DNA of 64,000 nucleotides from an uncultured Shewanella sp. (GCF_947497935.1 NZ_CANMIO010000021.1:1-64000); one strand, 5' to 3'. Numbered from the stretch's first letter, positions 53,469 through 63,247 are shown. Made by a program: numbers and translations. The notes: generated from the letters alone by a model not told the origin.

Positions 53469-54092
53469 GTGTTATCTGCCCAATTAAATGATTATTTGGC
53501 CGAAGTTGGCCTGACTGCTACCGAGCAGCAAAAACAGCAGCTTGTAGACTTTGTTGGCATGCTCAATAAGTGGAACAAGGCATTTAACTTAACCTCTGTT
53601 CGTGATCCTGAGCAGATGTTAATTCGCCATATTATGGACAGTTTAGTGGTTTCGCCACATTTGAAAGGATCGCGCTTTATCGATGTGGGTACCGGACCTG
53701 GATTGCCAGGGATCCCGCTAGCGATCCTAAATCCAGATAAAGAATTTGTACTGCTCGATAGCTTAGGTAAGCGTATTCGCTTTCAGAAGCAGGTACAGTT
53801 TGAACTCGGAATCAAGAATATTTCTTCGATTGAGAGCCGTGTAGAAGCTTACCAACCGGAAGACTTGTTCGATGGTGTGTTGAGTCGCGCATTTGCATCG
53901 ATTCAAGACATGCTGCATTGGTGTCAGCATCTACCTAAGGCGGATGGCTGTTTCTATGCCCTTAAGGGACAATTGAGTGAAGAAGAGATGTCACAGATGC
54001 CAGTAGGCTTTGTGGTGACAGATATCATCGAACTTAAAGTACCTAAACTTGATGAGCAGCGTCATCTGCTGCGAGTTATTAAGCAAGACTAA
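53469..54092 (+). CDS. rsmG: 16S rRNA m7G527 methyltransferase RsmG
   Basis: A 207-residue SAM methyltransferase, equal in length to E. coli RsmG. NKWNKAFNLTSVRDPEQMLIRHIMDSL leads into the SAM loop FIDVGTGPGLPGIPLAI and LLDSLGKRIRFQKQV. Start is GTG at 53469 with GAGGA eight bases upstream; longer upstream readings have no conserved residues. Confidence 0.95.
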   Translation: MLSAQLNDYLAEVGLTATEQQKQQLVDFVGMLNKWNKAFNLTSVRDPEQMLIRHIMDSLVVSPHLKGSRFIDVGTGPGLPGIPLAILNPDKEFVLLDSLGKRIRFQKQVQFELGIKNISSIESRVEAYQPEDLFDGVLSRAFASIQDMLHWCQHLPKADGCFYALKGQLSEEEMSQMPVGFVVTDIIELKVPKLDEQRHLLRVIKQD

Positions 54093-54101
54093 AGATTTTA
54101 T

Positions 54102-54126
54102 GTGAGTGCAACTCTGTTGCATTCAC
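54102..54126 (+). repeat. Hairpin in the rsmG-parA gap
   Basis: GTGAGTGCAAC, loop TCT, GTTGCATTCAC: 10 of 11 positions paired, the eleventh a G-T wobble. No T-run follows, so its role as terminator is doubtful. The rest of the 226-bp gap shows nothing clear. Confidence 0.55.
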
Positions 54127-54318
54127 TAGCTCATTTCGTCTAGATGTCGATAGATATATACGGAGTTGAAGTGAGCTGCTGCTGATTAAGCGTACTGAAC
54201 AGTTGCAATCTTTCAGCGCTTCAAGCAATTTGTGACTAATAACGATTAGATTTGTGCGCTAATTCCTGCTGCGAGTATCGCTTGGGAATAGAATAAAAGT
54301 GACTGACAGGGTGATATT

Positions 54319-55107
54319 GTGGGTAAAGTGATTGCCGTGGCCAACCAGAAAGGTGGCGTCGGAAAAACAACAACTTGTGTGAATTTGGCGGCCTCTTTAG
54401 CGGCGACAAAACGTCGTGTTCTGTTGATCGATCTCGATCCACAAGGCAATGCAACCATGGGTAGTGGTATCGACAAATATACAGTTGAAAACACCGCTTA
54501 TGAATTACTGGTTGAAGAAAAGCCATTCGAAGAAGTTGTTTGTCGAGATACTAACGGCAAATACGATCTTATCGCCGGAAATGGCGACGTAACGGCAGCA
54601 GAAATTAAACTTATGGAGTTTTTTGCTCGAGAGATCCGTTTACGCAATGCCCTCGCCCCCATTAAAGATGATTACGATTTTATTTTCATCGACTGTCCAC
54701 CATCACTGAATATGTTAACTGTGAACGCTATGTCTGCAGCCGACTCCGTACTTGTCCCTATGCAGTGTGAGTATTACGCACTGGAAGGACTAACAGCATT
54801 GATGGACACCATTAGTAAGCTTGGCGCCATGGTTAACCCAGGTCTACATATCGAAGGGATCTTGCGTACCATGTACGATCCGCGTAATCGACTCTCTAAT
54901 GATGTCTCTGATCAGTTGAAACAACACTTTGGTGAAAAAGTATATCGTACAGTGATCCCACGGAATGTTCGTTTAGCTGAGGCGCCAAGTTTTGGTGCAC
55001 CCGCTATGTATTATGATAAATCGAGCGCAGGGGCCAAAGCCTATCTCGCATTAGCAGGCGAAATCATTCGTCGTGCAGAGCAATTAACCCAGGCTGAGCA
55101 AGTTTAA
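54319..55107 (+). CDS. parA: Chromosome partitioning ATPase ParA (Soj)
   Basis: A 262-residue deviant-Walker ATPase. VIAVANQKGGVGKTTTCVNLAASLA (Walker A with signature Lys), DLDPQGNATMGSG, FIFIDCPPSLNMLTVNAM and AEAPSFGAPAMYYD identify a chromosomal ParA/Soj. It starts GTG at 54319 after CAGGGTG. ParA gradients on the nucleoid drive ParB-parS complexes. It is followed 9 nt later by parB. Confidence 0.97.
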   Translation: MGKVIAVANQKGGVGKTTTCVNLAASLAATKRRVLLIDLDPQGNATMGSGIDKYTVENTAYELLVEEKPFEEVVCRDTNGKYDLIAGNGDVTAAEIKLMEFFAREIRLRNALAPIKDDYDFIFIDCPPSLNMLTVNAMSAADSVLVPMQCEYYALEGLTALMDTISKLGAMVNPGLHIEGILRTMYDPRNRLSNDVSDQLKQHFGEKVYRTVIPRNVRLAEAPSFGAPAMYYDKSSAGAKAYLALAGEIIRRAEQLTQAEQV

Positions 55108-55116
55108 GGATAAGAG

Positions 55117-56001
55117 ATGACACTGAAAAAAAGAGGCTTGGGTAAAGGCCTAGACGCACTACTAAGTACCAGCCAAGCGGCTAGCCAGCGCGTCACACCT
55201 GCTGCTGAAGTTGAACAAGACATTAAGAACGATGACTTAATCACGTTAGATATTGATAGATTACAACCGGGTAAATATCAGCCACGTAAAGATATGTCTT
55301 CAGAAGCCCTAGAAGAGCTTGCAGAGTCTATTCGTGCACAAGGTATTATCCAGCCTATTGTGGTTCGAAAAGTTTCTCCTGAAAGCTATGAGATCATCGC
55401 TGGTGAACGTCGCTGGCGTGCATCACAATTAGCCGGACTCGGTGCTATTCCTTGTATCGTAAAACAAGTACCGGATGAAGCGGCTGTGGCTATCGCGCTA
55501 ATCGAAAACATTCAGCGTGAAGATCTAAATGCAATGGAAGAAGCTATTGCATTAAATCGCCTAATTGAAGAATTCGAGTTAACTCACCAGCAGATTGCCG
55601 ATGCCGTGGGTAAGTCACGCGCTACCGTATCTAATTTATTACGCTTAAACGGTCTTAACGAACCTGTGAAGCGTATGCTTGAGTATGGTGATATCGATAT
55701 GGGACATGGTCGTGCGCTGTTGGCAATCAGTGGCGATGAGCAAACAAATCTCGCTCGATTGGTAGTCGCTAAAGAATTAACTGTTCGTGAAACTGAACGA
55801 TTGGTTAATAAAACCTTAAACCAAACTGAAATCGTCGAAAAACCAGCTAAAGATCATGATGTAGTCCGTCTAGAGAGTCAATTAATTGAAAGATTAGGTG
55901 CCAAGGTTACGTTAACCCATAACAAGAAGGGGAAAGGTAAAATGGTAATTAATTATCAAAATCTGGCTGAATTAGAGGGAATTATCAGCAAAATCCACTA
56001 A
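55117..56001 (+). CDS. parB: Chromosome partitioning CTPase/parS-binding protein ParB
   Basis: A 294-residue ParB/Spo0J. The N-terminal KKRGLGKGLDALL segment likely contacts ParA. The CTP-binding fold includes RKDMSSEALEELAESIRAQGIIQPIVVR and GERRWRA (96-102). The HTH at about 155-176 (LTHQQIADAVGKSRATVSNLLRL) reads parS. The C-terminal dimerisation part is present. Candidate parS sites in this window are at 25599, 28714, 30083, 37740 and 46730. Confidence 0.97.
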   Translation: MTLKKRGLGKGLDALLSTSQAASQRVTPAAEVEQDIKNDDLITLDIDRLQPGKYQPRKDMSSEALEELAESIRAQGIIQPIVVRKVSPESYEIIAGERRWRASQLAGLGAIPCIVKQVPDEAAVAIALIENIQREDLNAMEEAIALNRLIEEFELTHQQIADAVGKSRATVSNLLRLNGLNEPVKRMLEYGDIDMGHGRALLAISGDEQTNLARLVVAKELTVRETERLVNKTLNQTEIVEKPAKDHDVVRLESQLIERLGAKVTLTHNKKGKGKMVINYQNLAELEGIISKIH

Positions 56002-56061
56002 AAAATTAAAGTTAACACTATATTATGTAACTTTGTGACATTCGTTAATCTTCCTCTTTTA

Positions 56062-56090
56062 GACTTTTGGCGTAGATCACGCTAAAAGTC
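56062..56090 (+). terminator. Terminator of parAB
   Basis: GACTTTTGGCGT, loop AGATC, ACGCTAAAAGTC with one G-T wobble, followed by CCCTTTTTCT. Confidence 0.85.
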
Positions 56091-56111
56091 CCCTTTTTCT
56101 AGTTGTTGAAC

Positions 56112-56139
56112 TTGCTTTGAAAGCCTGAAACGGTATACT
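56112..56139 (+). promoter_or_regulatory. Candidate atp operon promoter
   Basis: TATACT (56134-56139) with TTGCTT (56112-56117) at 16-bp spacing, between the parAB terminator and atpI. The -35 match is only moderate. Confidence 0.5.
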
Positions 56140-56224
56140 TTCGCAAGCTTTTTGAACCTCGAGTTTACTCGGATATTTGTAATCCGGTCATCGAATCAAG
56201 AAGTTATTATGCGGAGAAGATAAA

Positions 56225-56608
56225 TTGAGCAAGGTTTTAGCACGTCGTGGCCGGTGGTCAGCCTATAAATTAGTTTTACTGCAGGCAGCGATGACTGGAT
56301 GTGTTTCACTTTTCTTTTTCGCTATGTGGGGGGGACCGTATGGCTTATCTGCCTTGGCAGGTGGTGCTATTGCTGTACTCCCTAATTTTGTGTTCGCAAC
56401 CCTAGCTTTTTCCCATGCGGGAGCACAAGCATCAGGAAAAGTCGTACGGTCTTTTTTCCTGGGGGAAGCGGTAAAGTTGCTGTTAACCATAGTGTTGTTT
56501 TCGCTTGCATTTGGTTTGATGAAATCGTCATTCATGCCGTTATTCATCAGCTACTTACTTGTGTTAATCGTACCTTGGACAGCCCCTTTATACTTCAAAC
56601 AAAATTAA
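56225..56608 (+). CDS. atpI: ATP synthase protein I
   Basis: A 127-residue membrane protein with four hydrophobic segments, and GLSALAGGAIAVLPN, the AtpI signature. It starts with TTG at 56225, GGAG upstream. AtpI assists c-ring assembly and is not essential. It opens the atpIBEFHAGDC operon. Confidence 0.92.
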   Translation: MSKVLARRGRWSAYKLVLLQAAMTGCVSLFFFAMWGGPYGLSALAGGAIAVLPNFVFATLAFSHAGAQASGKVVRSFFLGEAVKLLLTIVLFSLAFGLMKSSFMPLFISYLLVLIVPWTAPLYFKQN

Positions 56609-56620
56609 GTGAGATTAATC

Positions 56621-57451
56621 ATGGCGACAACTGGGGATGACACGTTAACCATAACGGCTTCCGACTATATCCAGCATCACCTGACTAATGCGAAAATGTG
56701 TTCCGCTGATGGCGGGATTGCTTTTAACTATGCATGTCAAGATGCGGGATTTTGGACTTGGCACATTGACTCACTTTTGTTTTCAGTTGGTCTAGGGGTT
56801 CTATTTTTGTGGTTATTCTACAAAGTAGGACAGAAGGCAACAATTGGCGTTCCAGGCAAGCTTCAATGTTTCGTTGAAATGTGCGTGGAAGGTGTAGATA
56901 AAATTGTAAAAGACTCATTCCATGGGAAAAATGCAGTTATCGCACCATTAGGTCTAACTATTTTCGTCTGGGTTTTCCTGATGAACTTAATGGACTTGAT
57001 CCCTGTTGACTTTGTACCTGAGGCCGCAAACAGATTATTAGGCGTACCTTACCTAAAGATTGTACCTACAACTGACTTGAACGTTACTTTGGGCTTAGCT
57101 TTAAGTGTGTTTGCGTTAATTGTTTTCTACAGTATCAAGGTTAAAGGTGTAGGTGGGTTCACTAAAGAACTGACTATGCAGCCTTTCAATCATTGGGCAC
57201 TAATTCCAATTAACTTTGTTTTGGAAACAGTGACTTTGGTTGCGAAGCCGATTTCATTATCGCTTCGTCTGTTTGGTAACCTGTATGCAGGTGAGTTGAT
57301 CTTTATTCTGATAGCACTGATGCCTTGGTGGGCGCAGTTTGCATTATCAGTGCCTTGGGCCATTTTCCATATTTTGGTAATTGTGCTGCAGGCGTTTATC
57401 TTCATGATGCTTACGATTGTATATCTAAGTATGGCACATGAAGACCATTAA
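56621..57451 (+). CDS. atpB: ATP synthase F0 subunit a
   Basis: A 276-residue membrane subunit. The essential Arg is in LSLRLFGNLYAGELIFIL, flanked by PISLSLRL; the C-terminus MLTIVYLSMAHEDH matches the family. The start MATTGDDTLTIT at 56621 follows the atpI stop closely; an earlier in-frame start at 56609 is less likely. Forms the proton half-channels next to the c-ring. Confidence 0.97.
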   Translation: MATTGDDTLTITASDYIQHHLTNAKMCSADGGIAFNYACQDAGFWTWHIDSLLFSVGLGVLFLWLFYKVGQKATIGVPGKLQCFVEMCVEGVDKIVKDSFHGKNAVIAPLGLTIFVWVFLMNLMDLIPVDFVPEAANRLLGVPYLKIVPTTDLNVTLGLALSVFALIVFYSIKVKGVGGFTKELTMQPFNHWALIPINFVLETVTLVAKPISLSLRLFGNLYAGELIFILIALMPWWAQFALSVPWAIFHILVIVLQAFIFMMLTIVYLSMAHEDH

Positions 57452-57484
57452 TTTATTAAAAATTAGATACTTATCGGAGATAAA

Positions 57485-57742
57485 ATGGAAACTGTAATTA
57501 GCTTTACAGCAATAGCTGTTGCAATTATGATCGGCTTAGCAGCGCTAGGTACTGGTATTGGCTTTGCTATTCTAGGTGGTAAATTCCTAGAAGCTTCTGC
57601 TCGTCAACCAGAACTTGCTCCTGCACTTCAAACTAAAATGTTCATTGTAGCTGGTCTACTTGATGCGATCTCAATGATTGCAGTTGGTGTTGCATTATTC
57701 TTCGTATTCGCTAACCCGTTCTTAGGTCAATTAGCAGGCTAA
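57485..57742 (+). CDS. atpE: ATP synthase F0 subunit c
   Basis: An 85-residue hairpin of two TM helices with the ARQPE polar loop and the ion-binding Asp60 in AGLLDAISMIAVG. The residues around the carboxylate are those of proton-type, not sodium-type, rings. Confidence 0.98.
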   Translation: METVISFTAIAVAIMIGLAALGTGIGFAILGGKFLEASARQPELAPALQTKMFIVAGLLDAISMIAVGVALFFVFANPFLGQLAG

Positions 57743-57769
57743 TCGTCCCCCTTAGAAGGAGTTGTCGTT

Positions 57770-58240
57770 ATGAGTATTAACGCTACCCTGCTAGGCCAAG
57801 CGATTTCTTTTCTTCTCTTTGTGTGGTTTTGCATGAAGTTTGTATGGCCGCCATTGATGAACGCTATCGAAGAACGCCAGAAGAAAATTGCTGATGGGCT
57901 AGCTGATGCAGGACGTGCTGCAAAAGATTTAGAGCTAGCTCAGGTGAAAGCCACAGAGCAGCTAAAAGACGCTAAAGCAACAGCAAACGAAATCATTGAG
58001 CAAGCGAATAAACGCAAAGCTCAAATCGTTGATGAAGCAAAAGTTGAAGCCGATACTGAGCGTGCGAAAATTATCGCTCAGGGACACGCTGAAATTGAAA
58101 ACGAACGTAATCGCGTGAAAGAAGATCTACGTAAGCAAGTAGCTGCTTTAGCTATTGCTGGCGCAGAGAAGATTCTTGAACGTTCGATTGATGAAGCCGC
58201 ACACAGTGACATAGTTAATAAACTTGTTGCTGAACTTTAA
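57770..58240 (+). CDS. atpF: ATP synthase F0 subunit b
   Basis: A 156-residue stator subunit. One N-terminal TM helix (LLGQAISFLLFVWFCMKFVWPPL), then a long charged coiled coil (about 30-140), and the dimerisation end. Same length as E. coli AtpF. Confidence 0.97.
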   Translation: MSINATLLGQAISFLLFVWFCMKFVWPPLMNAIEERQKKIADGLADAGRAAKDLELAQVKATEQLKDAKATANEIIEQANKRKAQIVDEAKVEADTERAKIIAQGHAEIENERNRVKEDLRKQVAALAIAGAEKILERSIDEAAHSDIVNKLVAEL

Positions 58241-58256
58241 ATAAGGAGCTTGAGTT

Positions 58257-58790
58257 ATGGCTGAAATAACCACCATCGCTCGTCCTTACGCAAAGGCAGC
58301 TTTTGACTTCGCTCTTGAACAGAAAGCAGTAGAGAGTTGGGCAGAGATGCTTAACTTCGCGGCATTAGTTAGTGAAAACGAAGCTATGCAGCCTTTACTG
58401 TCTGGCGCTATGGCCAGCAATAAGCTTGCAGAACTCTTTATTGGAGTTTGTGGTGAGCAAATCAACGAGCAAGCTCAGAACCTGTTAAAGGTAATGGCTG
58501 AAAACGGTCGTTTAGTTGCGCTACCTGCTGTTGCTCAACAATTTGTTGAGATGCAACGTGAGTATGCGAAAGAAGTTGAAGCGCAAATCGTTTCAGCGAC
58601 TGAGCTAACCTCAGAGCAACTACAAGAGCTGAGCGCTTCTTTAGAGAAACGTCTAGCACGCAAAGTTAAGCTGAATTGCAGCATAGATACCAGCCTTATT
58701 GCTGGTGTAATTATCACGGCAGGAGACTTAGTCATTGATGGCTCGGTCCGCGGAAAAATTTCGCGTCTGTCTGATACGCTGCAGTCGTAA
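58257..58790 (+). CDS. atpH: ATP synthase F1 subunit delta
   Basis: A 177-residue stalk subunit, same length as in E. coli. TTIARPYAKAAFDFAL at the N-terminus and DTSLIAGVIITAGDLVIDGSVRGKISRL at the C-terminus are the conserved ends. It joins subunit b to the alpha3-beta3 head. Confidence 0.97.
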   Translation: MAEITTIARPYAKAAFDFALEQKAVESWAEMLNFAALVSENEAMQPLLSGAMASNKLAELFIGVCGEQINEQAQNLLKVMAENGRLVALPAVAQQFVEMQREYAKEVEAQIVSATELTSEQLQELSASLEKRLARKVKLNCSIDTSLIAGVIITAGDLVIDGSVRGKISRLSDTLQS

Positions 58791-58804
58791 TTGGGAGTTT
58801 GAGC

Positions 58805-60346
58805 ATGCAACTGAATTCCACTGAAATCAGCGATCTGATTAAACAGCGGATCGAGCAGTTCGAAGTCGTTAGTGAAGCTCGCAACGAAGGTACTATCGTT
58901 GCAGTAAGTGACGGCATCATCCGCATCCACGGCCTAGCCGACGTGATGCAGGGTGAAATGATCGAGCTGCCTGGCAACCGTTTTGCAATCGCGTTGAACT
59001 TAGAACGTGATTCTGTCGGTGCCGTAGTAATGGGCCCTTATGCCTCTTTGGCAGAAGGCGACAAAGTTAAAACAACAGGCCGTATTTTGGAAGTACCTGT
59101 TGGCCGTGGTCTATTAGGCCGTGTAGTCAACACTCTAGGTGAACCAATTGACGGTAAAGGACCTATCGATAGCGATGGTTTCTCTCCTGTTGAAGTAATT
59201 GCACCTGGTGTAATTGAGCGTAAATCAGTAGATCAGCCAGTGCAAACTGGTTATAAAGCTGTTGACTCTATGATCCCAATCGGTCGTGGACAACGTGAAT
59301 TGATCATTGGTGACCGTCAGATCGGTAAAACCGCTCTAGCGATCGACGCGATTATCAACCAAAAAGATTCTGGCATTAAGTGTGTGTACGTAGCTGTAGG
59401 CCAAAAGGCTTCTACAATCGCTAACGTAGTACGCAAGCTAGAAGAGCACGGCGCTTTGGCGAACACCATTGTTGTTGTTGCTACAGCTTCTGAAGCTGCT
59501 GCACTGCAATACTTGGCTCCATACTCTGGTTGTACAATGGGTGAATACTTCCGCGACCGCGGTGAAGACTCACTAATCGTATATGATGATTTGTCTAAGC
59601 AAGCAGTTGCTTACCGTCAAATCTCATTGCTTCTTAAGCGTCCACCAGGACGTGAAGCATACCCAGGTGATGTATTCTATCTTCACTCTCGTCTGTTGGA
59701 ACGTGCTTCACGTGTTAACGCCGAGTATGTTGAGAAGTTCACTAAAGGTGAAGTTAAAGGCCAAACTGGTTCTTTGACTGCTCTACCAATTATTGAAACT
59801 CAAGCTGGTGACGTTTCTGCATTCGTACCGACTAACGTAATTTCGATTACCGATGGTCAGATCTTCCTTGAAACAGACCTATTTAACTCTGGCTTACGTC
59901 CAGCTGTTAACCCAGGTATCTCTGTTTCTCGTGTTGGTGGTGCAGCGCAGACTAAGATCATCAAGAAACTGTCTGGTGGTATCCGTACCGCGCTAGCACA
60001 GTATCGAGAGCTTGCAGCGTTCTCACAGTTTGCATCTGACTTAGATGATGCAACTCGTGCTCAGCTTGAGCATGGTGAGCGTGTTACCGAACTAATGAAG
60101 CAAAAGCAATATGCTCCAATGAGTATCGCTGATCAGTCTGTGTCTATTTTCGCAGCTGAAAAAGGTTACTTGAAGAGTGTTGAGCTGAACAAAGTCGGTG
60201 ATTTCGAAGCGTCTCTGCTCTCTTTCATGAACAGTGAACATGCTGACCTAATGAAGACTATCAACGATACTGGCGATTATAACGCTGATATCGAAGGTGA
60301 GTTGAAGGCTAGCCTGGACAAGTTCGTAGAAACCCAAACCTGGTAA
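58805..60346 (+). CDS. atpA: ATP synthase F1 subunit alpha
   Basis: A 513-residue nucleotide-binding, non-catalytic subunit. Walker A GDRQIGKTALAIDAI; Walker B region LIVYDDLSKQAVAYRQISLLLKRPPGREAYPGDVFYLHSRLLERA; alpha-specific SISDGQIFLETDLFNSG-like sequence. ATG 58805 follows GGGAG; a TTG two codons upstream is less likely. E. coli length. Confidence 0.98.
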   Translation: MQLNSTEISDLIKQRIEQFEVVSEARNEGTIVAVSDGIIRIHGLADVMQGEMIELPGNRFAIALNLERDSVGAVVMGPYASLAEGDKVKTTGRILEVPVGRGLLGRVVNTLGEPIDGKGPIDSDGFSPVEVIAPGVIERKSVDQPVQTGYKAVDSMIPIGRGQRELIIGDRQIGKTALAIDAIINQKDSGIKCVYVAVGQKASTIANVVRKLEEHGALANTIVVVATASEAAALQYLAPYSGCTMGEYFRDRGEDSLIVYDDLSKQAVAYRQISLLLKRPPGREAYPGDVFYLHSRLLERASRVNAEYVEKFTKGEVKGQTGSLTALPIIETQAGDVSAFVPTNVISITDGQIFLETDLFNSGLRPAVNPGISVSRVGGAAQTKIIKKLSGGIRTALAQYRELAAFSQFASDLDDATRAQLEHGERVTELMKQKQYAPMSIADQSVSIFAAEKGYLKSVELNKVGDFEASLLSFMNSEHADLMKTINDTGDYNADIEGELKASLDKFVETQTW

Positions 60347-60394
60347 ATTTTAGAGGTGCCTTTGGCGCCTCAGGTCCAGAATTGGAGAGTAAAG

Positions 60395-61255
60395 ATGGCC
60401 AACGCTAAAGAGATTAAAACCAAGATCGCGAGTGTTCAAAACACTCAGAAGATCACGTCTGCAATGGAAATGGTTGCCGCGAGTAAAATGCGTAAAGCAC
60501 AAGATCGCATGGCAGCTAGTCGTCCATATGCAGAAAATATGCGTAAGGTGATCGGTCACGTGGCGCAAGGTTCTCTCGAATATAAGCATCCATATTTGGA
60601 AGTGCGAGAAGCTAAGCGTGTTGGTTACATTGTAGTGTCAACCGACCGTGGTCTTTGTGGTGGTCTGAACGTCAACCTTTTTAAGAAGGTTGTCGCAGAC
60701 GTGAAGAAGCAACGTGAAGCTGGTGCAGAAGTTGAATTCTGTACAATCGGCGCACGCAGTGCACAATTCTTCAATAGCTTTGGCGGACAGGTTTCTGCTT
60801 CTGCTTCAGGTTTAGGCGATGCTCCAAAGCTAGCCGACTTGATCGGAACAGTACGTGTGATGCTAGAAGCATACAACGAAGGCAAGCTGGACCGTTTGTA
60901 CGTAGTATTCAACAAGTTTGTGAATACTATGACTCAAACGCCGGTGATCGAGCAGCTGCTACCTTTGCCTAAGTCAGAAGAAGATGAGTTTACTCATCAG
61001 TGGGATTACATTTACGAGCCAGATCCAAAGTTATTGTTAGATACTTTGTTGGTTCGCTTTGTGGAATCTCAAGTTTACCAAGGTGTTGTCGAGAATATCG
61101 CATCTGAGCAAGCGGCCCGTATGGTTGCTATGAAAGCTGCGACAGACAATGCTGGTGAACTTATCGGTGACTTGCAGTTGGTCTATAACAAAGCCCGTCA
61201 GGCTGCGATTACGCAAGAATTGTCGGAAATTGTTTCAGGTGCTGCCGCCGTTTAG
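60395..61255 (+). CDS. atpG: ATP synthase F1 subunit gamma
   Basis: A 286-residue central shaft subunit. It begins MANAKEIKTKIASVQNTQKITSAMEMVAASKMRKAQ, a long helix, and ends KARQAAITQELSEIVSGAAAV. DRGLCGGLN is the conserved mid-part. Start at 60395 with GGAGAG upstream; the in-frame start at 60356 is unsupported. Confidence 0.98.
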   Translation: MANAKEIKTKIASVQNTQKITSAMEMVAASKMRKAQDRMAASRPYAENMRKVIGHVAQGSLEYKHPYLEVREAKRVGYIVVSTDRGLCGGLNVNLFKKVVADVKKQREAGAEVEFCTIGARSAQFFNSFGGQVSASASGLGDAPKLADLIGTVRVMLEAYNEGKLDRLYVVFNKFVNTMTQTPVIEQLLPLPKSEEDEFTHQWDYIYEPDPKLLLDTLLVRFVESQVYQGVVENIASEQAARMVAMKAATDNAGELIGDLQLVYNKARQAAITQELSEIVSGAAAV

Positions 61256-61290
61256 GCTAGGTAACGAATACAAGTTTTAGAGGATTAATC

Positions 61291-62667
61291 ATGAGCACAG
61301 GTACTGTTGTCCAAGTAATTGGCGCGGTTGTGGACGTAGAGTTTCCACATGATGCCGTACCTCAGGTATATGACGCTCTAGAGATCAAAAGTGAAGGCTT
61401 GGTGCTGGAAGTTCAGCAGCAACTTGGTGGTGGTGTAGTTCGTACCATCGCTATGGGTTCTTCAGATGGTCTGCGTCGTGGCCTAGAGGTTGTAAACTCT
61501 GGTTCACCAATTACTGTTCCGGTTGGGTCTGCGACCCTAGGCCGTATTATGAACGTATTGGGTGAGCCTGTTGATGAAGCGGGCCCTATCGGTGAAGAAG
61601 ATCGCTATGTGATCCACCGTGAAGCTCCTTCATACGAAGATCAGTCAAACACAACTGAACTTTTAGAGACTGGTATCAAGGTTATCGACCTTGTATGTCC
61701 ATTCGCTAAGGGTGGTAAAGTTGGTCTGTTTGGTGGTGCTGGTGTTGGTAAGACCGTTAACATGATGGAACTTATTAACAACATCGCTAAAGCACACTCT
61801 GGTTTATCAGTTTTCGCTGGTGTAGGTGAGCGTACTCGTGAGGGTAACGACTTCTACTACGAGATGGAAGATTCTGGCGTTCTAGATAAAGTGGCCATGG
61901 TATATGGTCAGATGAACGAGCCTCCAGGAAACCGTCTACGTGTGGCACTGACTGGTCTAACTATGGCTGAGAAGTTCCGTGACGAAGGTAAAGACGTTCT
62001 TTTCTTCGTAGATAACATCTATCGTTACACCTTGGCGGGTACTGAAGTATCTGCACTGCTAGGCCGTATGCCATCAGCAGTAGGTTACCAGCCAACTTTG
62101 GCTGAAGAGATGGGTGTACTTCAGGAGCGTATTACATCGACTAAGACAGGGTCTATTACCTCTGTTCAAGCCGTATACGTACCTGCGGATGACTTAACGG
62201 ATCCATCACCAGCAACAACCTTCGCTCACTTAGATGCGACTGTTGTATTGTCTCGTAACATTGCTTCGCTAGGTATTTACCCAGCGGTTGACCCATTGGA
62301 TTCGACTTCACGTCAGCTAGATCCACAGGTTGTTGGCCAAGAGCATTACGATGTTGCTAACGGTGTTCAAACCGTACTTCAGCGCTACAAAGAGCTAAAA
62401 GATATTATTGCGATCCTAGGTATGGATGAATTATCTGATGAAGATAAGACAACTGTATTCCGTGCTCGTAAGATTGAAAAATATCTTTCACAGCCATTCT
62501 TCGTAGCAGAAGTATTCACCGGTTCTCCAGGTAAGTACGTTTCTCTTAAAGACACTATCCGTGGCTTCAAGGGCATCCTAGAAGGTGAGTTCGATCACCT
62601 TCCAGAGCAAGCGTTCTACATGGTTGGTTCAATCGACGAAGCTGTTGAGAAAGCTAACAAAAAATAA
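61291..62667 (+). CDS. atpD: ATP synthase F1 subunit beta
   Basis: A 458-residue catalytic subunit. Walker A GLFGGAGVGKTVNMMELI, catalytic GERTREGNDFYYEM, Walker B DVLFFVDNIYRYTLAGTEVSALLGRMPSAVGYQPTLAEEMG, and DDLTDPSPATTFAHLDATVVLSR. It forms the three catalytic sites with AtpA. Confidence 0.98.
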   Translation: MSTGTVVQVIGAVVDVEFPHDAVPQVYDALEIKSEGLVLEVQQQLGGGVVRTIAMGSSDGLRRGLEVVNSGSPITVPVGSATLGRIMNVLGEPVDEAGPIGEEDRYVIHREAPSYEDQSNTTELLETGIKVIDLVCPFAKGGKVGLFGGAGVGKTVNMMELINNIAKAHSGLSVFAGVGERTREGNDFYYEMEDSGVLDKVAMVYGQMNEPPGNRLRVALTGLTMAEKFRDEGKDVLFFVDNIYRYTLAGTEVSALLGRMPSAVGYQPTLAEEMGVLQERITSTKTGSITSVQAVYVPADDLTDPSPATTFAHLDATVVLSRNIASLGIYPAVDPLDSTSRQLDPQVVGQEHYDVANGVQTVLQRYKELKDIIAILGMDELSDEDKTTVFRARKIEKYLSQPFFVAEVFTGSPGKYVSLKDTIRGFKGILEGEFDHLPEQAFYMVGSIDEAVEKANKK

Positions 62668-62712
62668 CTAAGAATTCTGCTAATATTCAGAATACTAGTT
62701 TAAGGAGAACGG

Positions 62713-63141
62713 ATGGCAGCCATGACAGTACAGCTTGATATGGTAAGTGCAGAGAGTCATATCTTTTCTGGTCGCGTAGCTCAGCTACAAGTATCAGGAA
62801 CAGAAGGTGAGTTAGGTGTTATGCCTGGTCACGCAGCTCTGCTTACAAGTATCAAGCCTGGCATGGCGCGCATCGTCAAGCAAGATGGAAGCGAAGAAGT
62901 GTTTTATCTTTCGGGTGGTATCCTGGAAGTGCAACCTTCTTCTATTTCAGTATTGGCTGACGTCGTATTGCGTGCCGATGAGATTGACGAGCAAGCAGCT
63001 GCTGAAGCTAAGCTCCGTGCAGAATCCGCTATGGCGGGAGCTGGCGCAGACTTCAACTATGCAGCTGCAGCGGTTGAGCTAGCTCAGGCTATCGCTCAAT
63101 TGCGCGTAGTCGAGACCATCAAGAAGAACATTGCCAGATAA
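62713..63141 (+). CDS. atpC: ATP synthase F1 subunit epsilon
   Basis: A 142-residue inhibitory stalk subunit. N-terminal beta-sandwich with EGELGVMPGHAALLTSIKPGMARI, then a two-helix C-terminal domain rich in Ala (AAAEAKLRAESAMAGA). Last gene of the operon, followed by a strong terminator. Confidence 0.97.
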   Translation: MAAMTVQLDMVSAESHIFSGRVAQLQVSGTEGELGVMPGHAALLTSIKPGMARIVKQDGSEEVFYLSGGILEVQPSSISVLADVVLRADEIDEQAAAEAKLRAESAMAGAGADFNYAAAAVELAQAIAQLRVVETIKKNIAR

Positions 63142-63156
63142 GGTTATTGTTTGATG

Positions 63157-63184
63157 AAAAAAAGCGCCCTAGGGCGCTTTTTTT
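63157..63184 (+). terminator. Terminator of the atp operon
   Basis: AAAAAAAGCGCCC and GGGCGCTTTTTTT with TA between (effective loop CTAG), a 13-bp stem with T-run. Confidence 0.93.
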
Positions 63185-63247
63185 GTGTCTGGAACACTTA
63201 TGCCAAAAACCATGGATGGTTAGTTTTGGTATTTGTGTCTAAAAGAA

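Noticed and set aside
54236..54526. Antisense ORFs opposite parA
   Set aside because: No family resemblance; they overlap a highly conserved gene and look like frame shadows.
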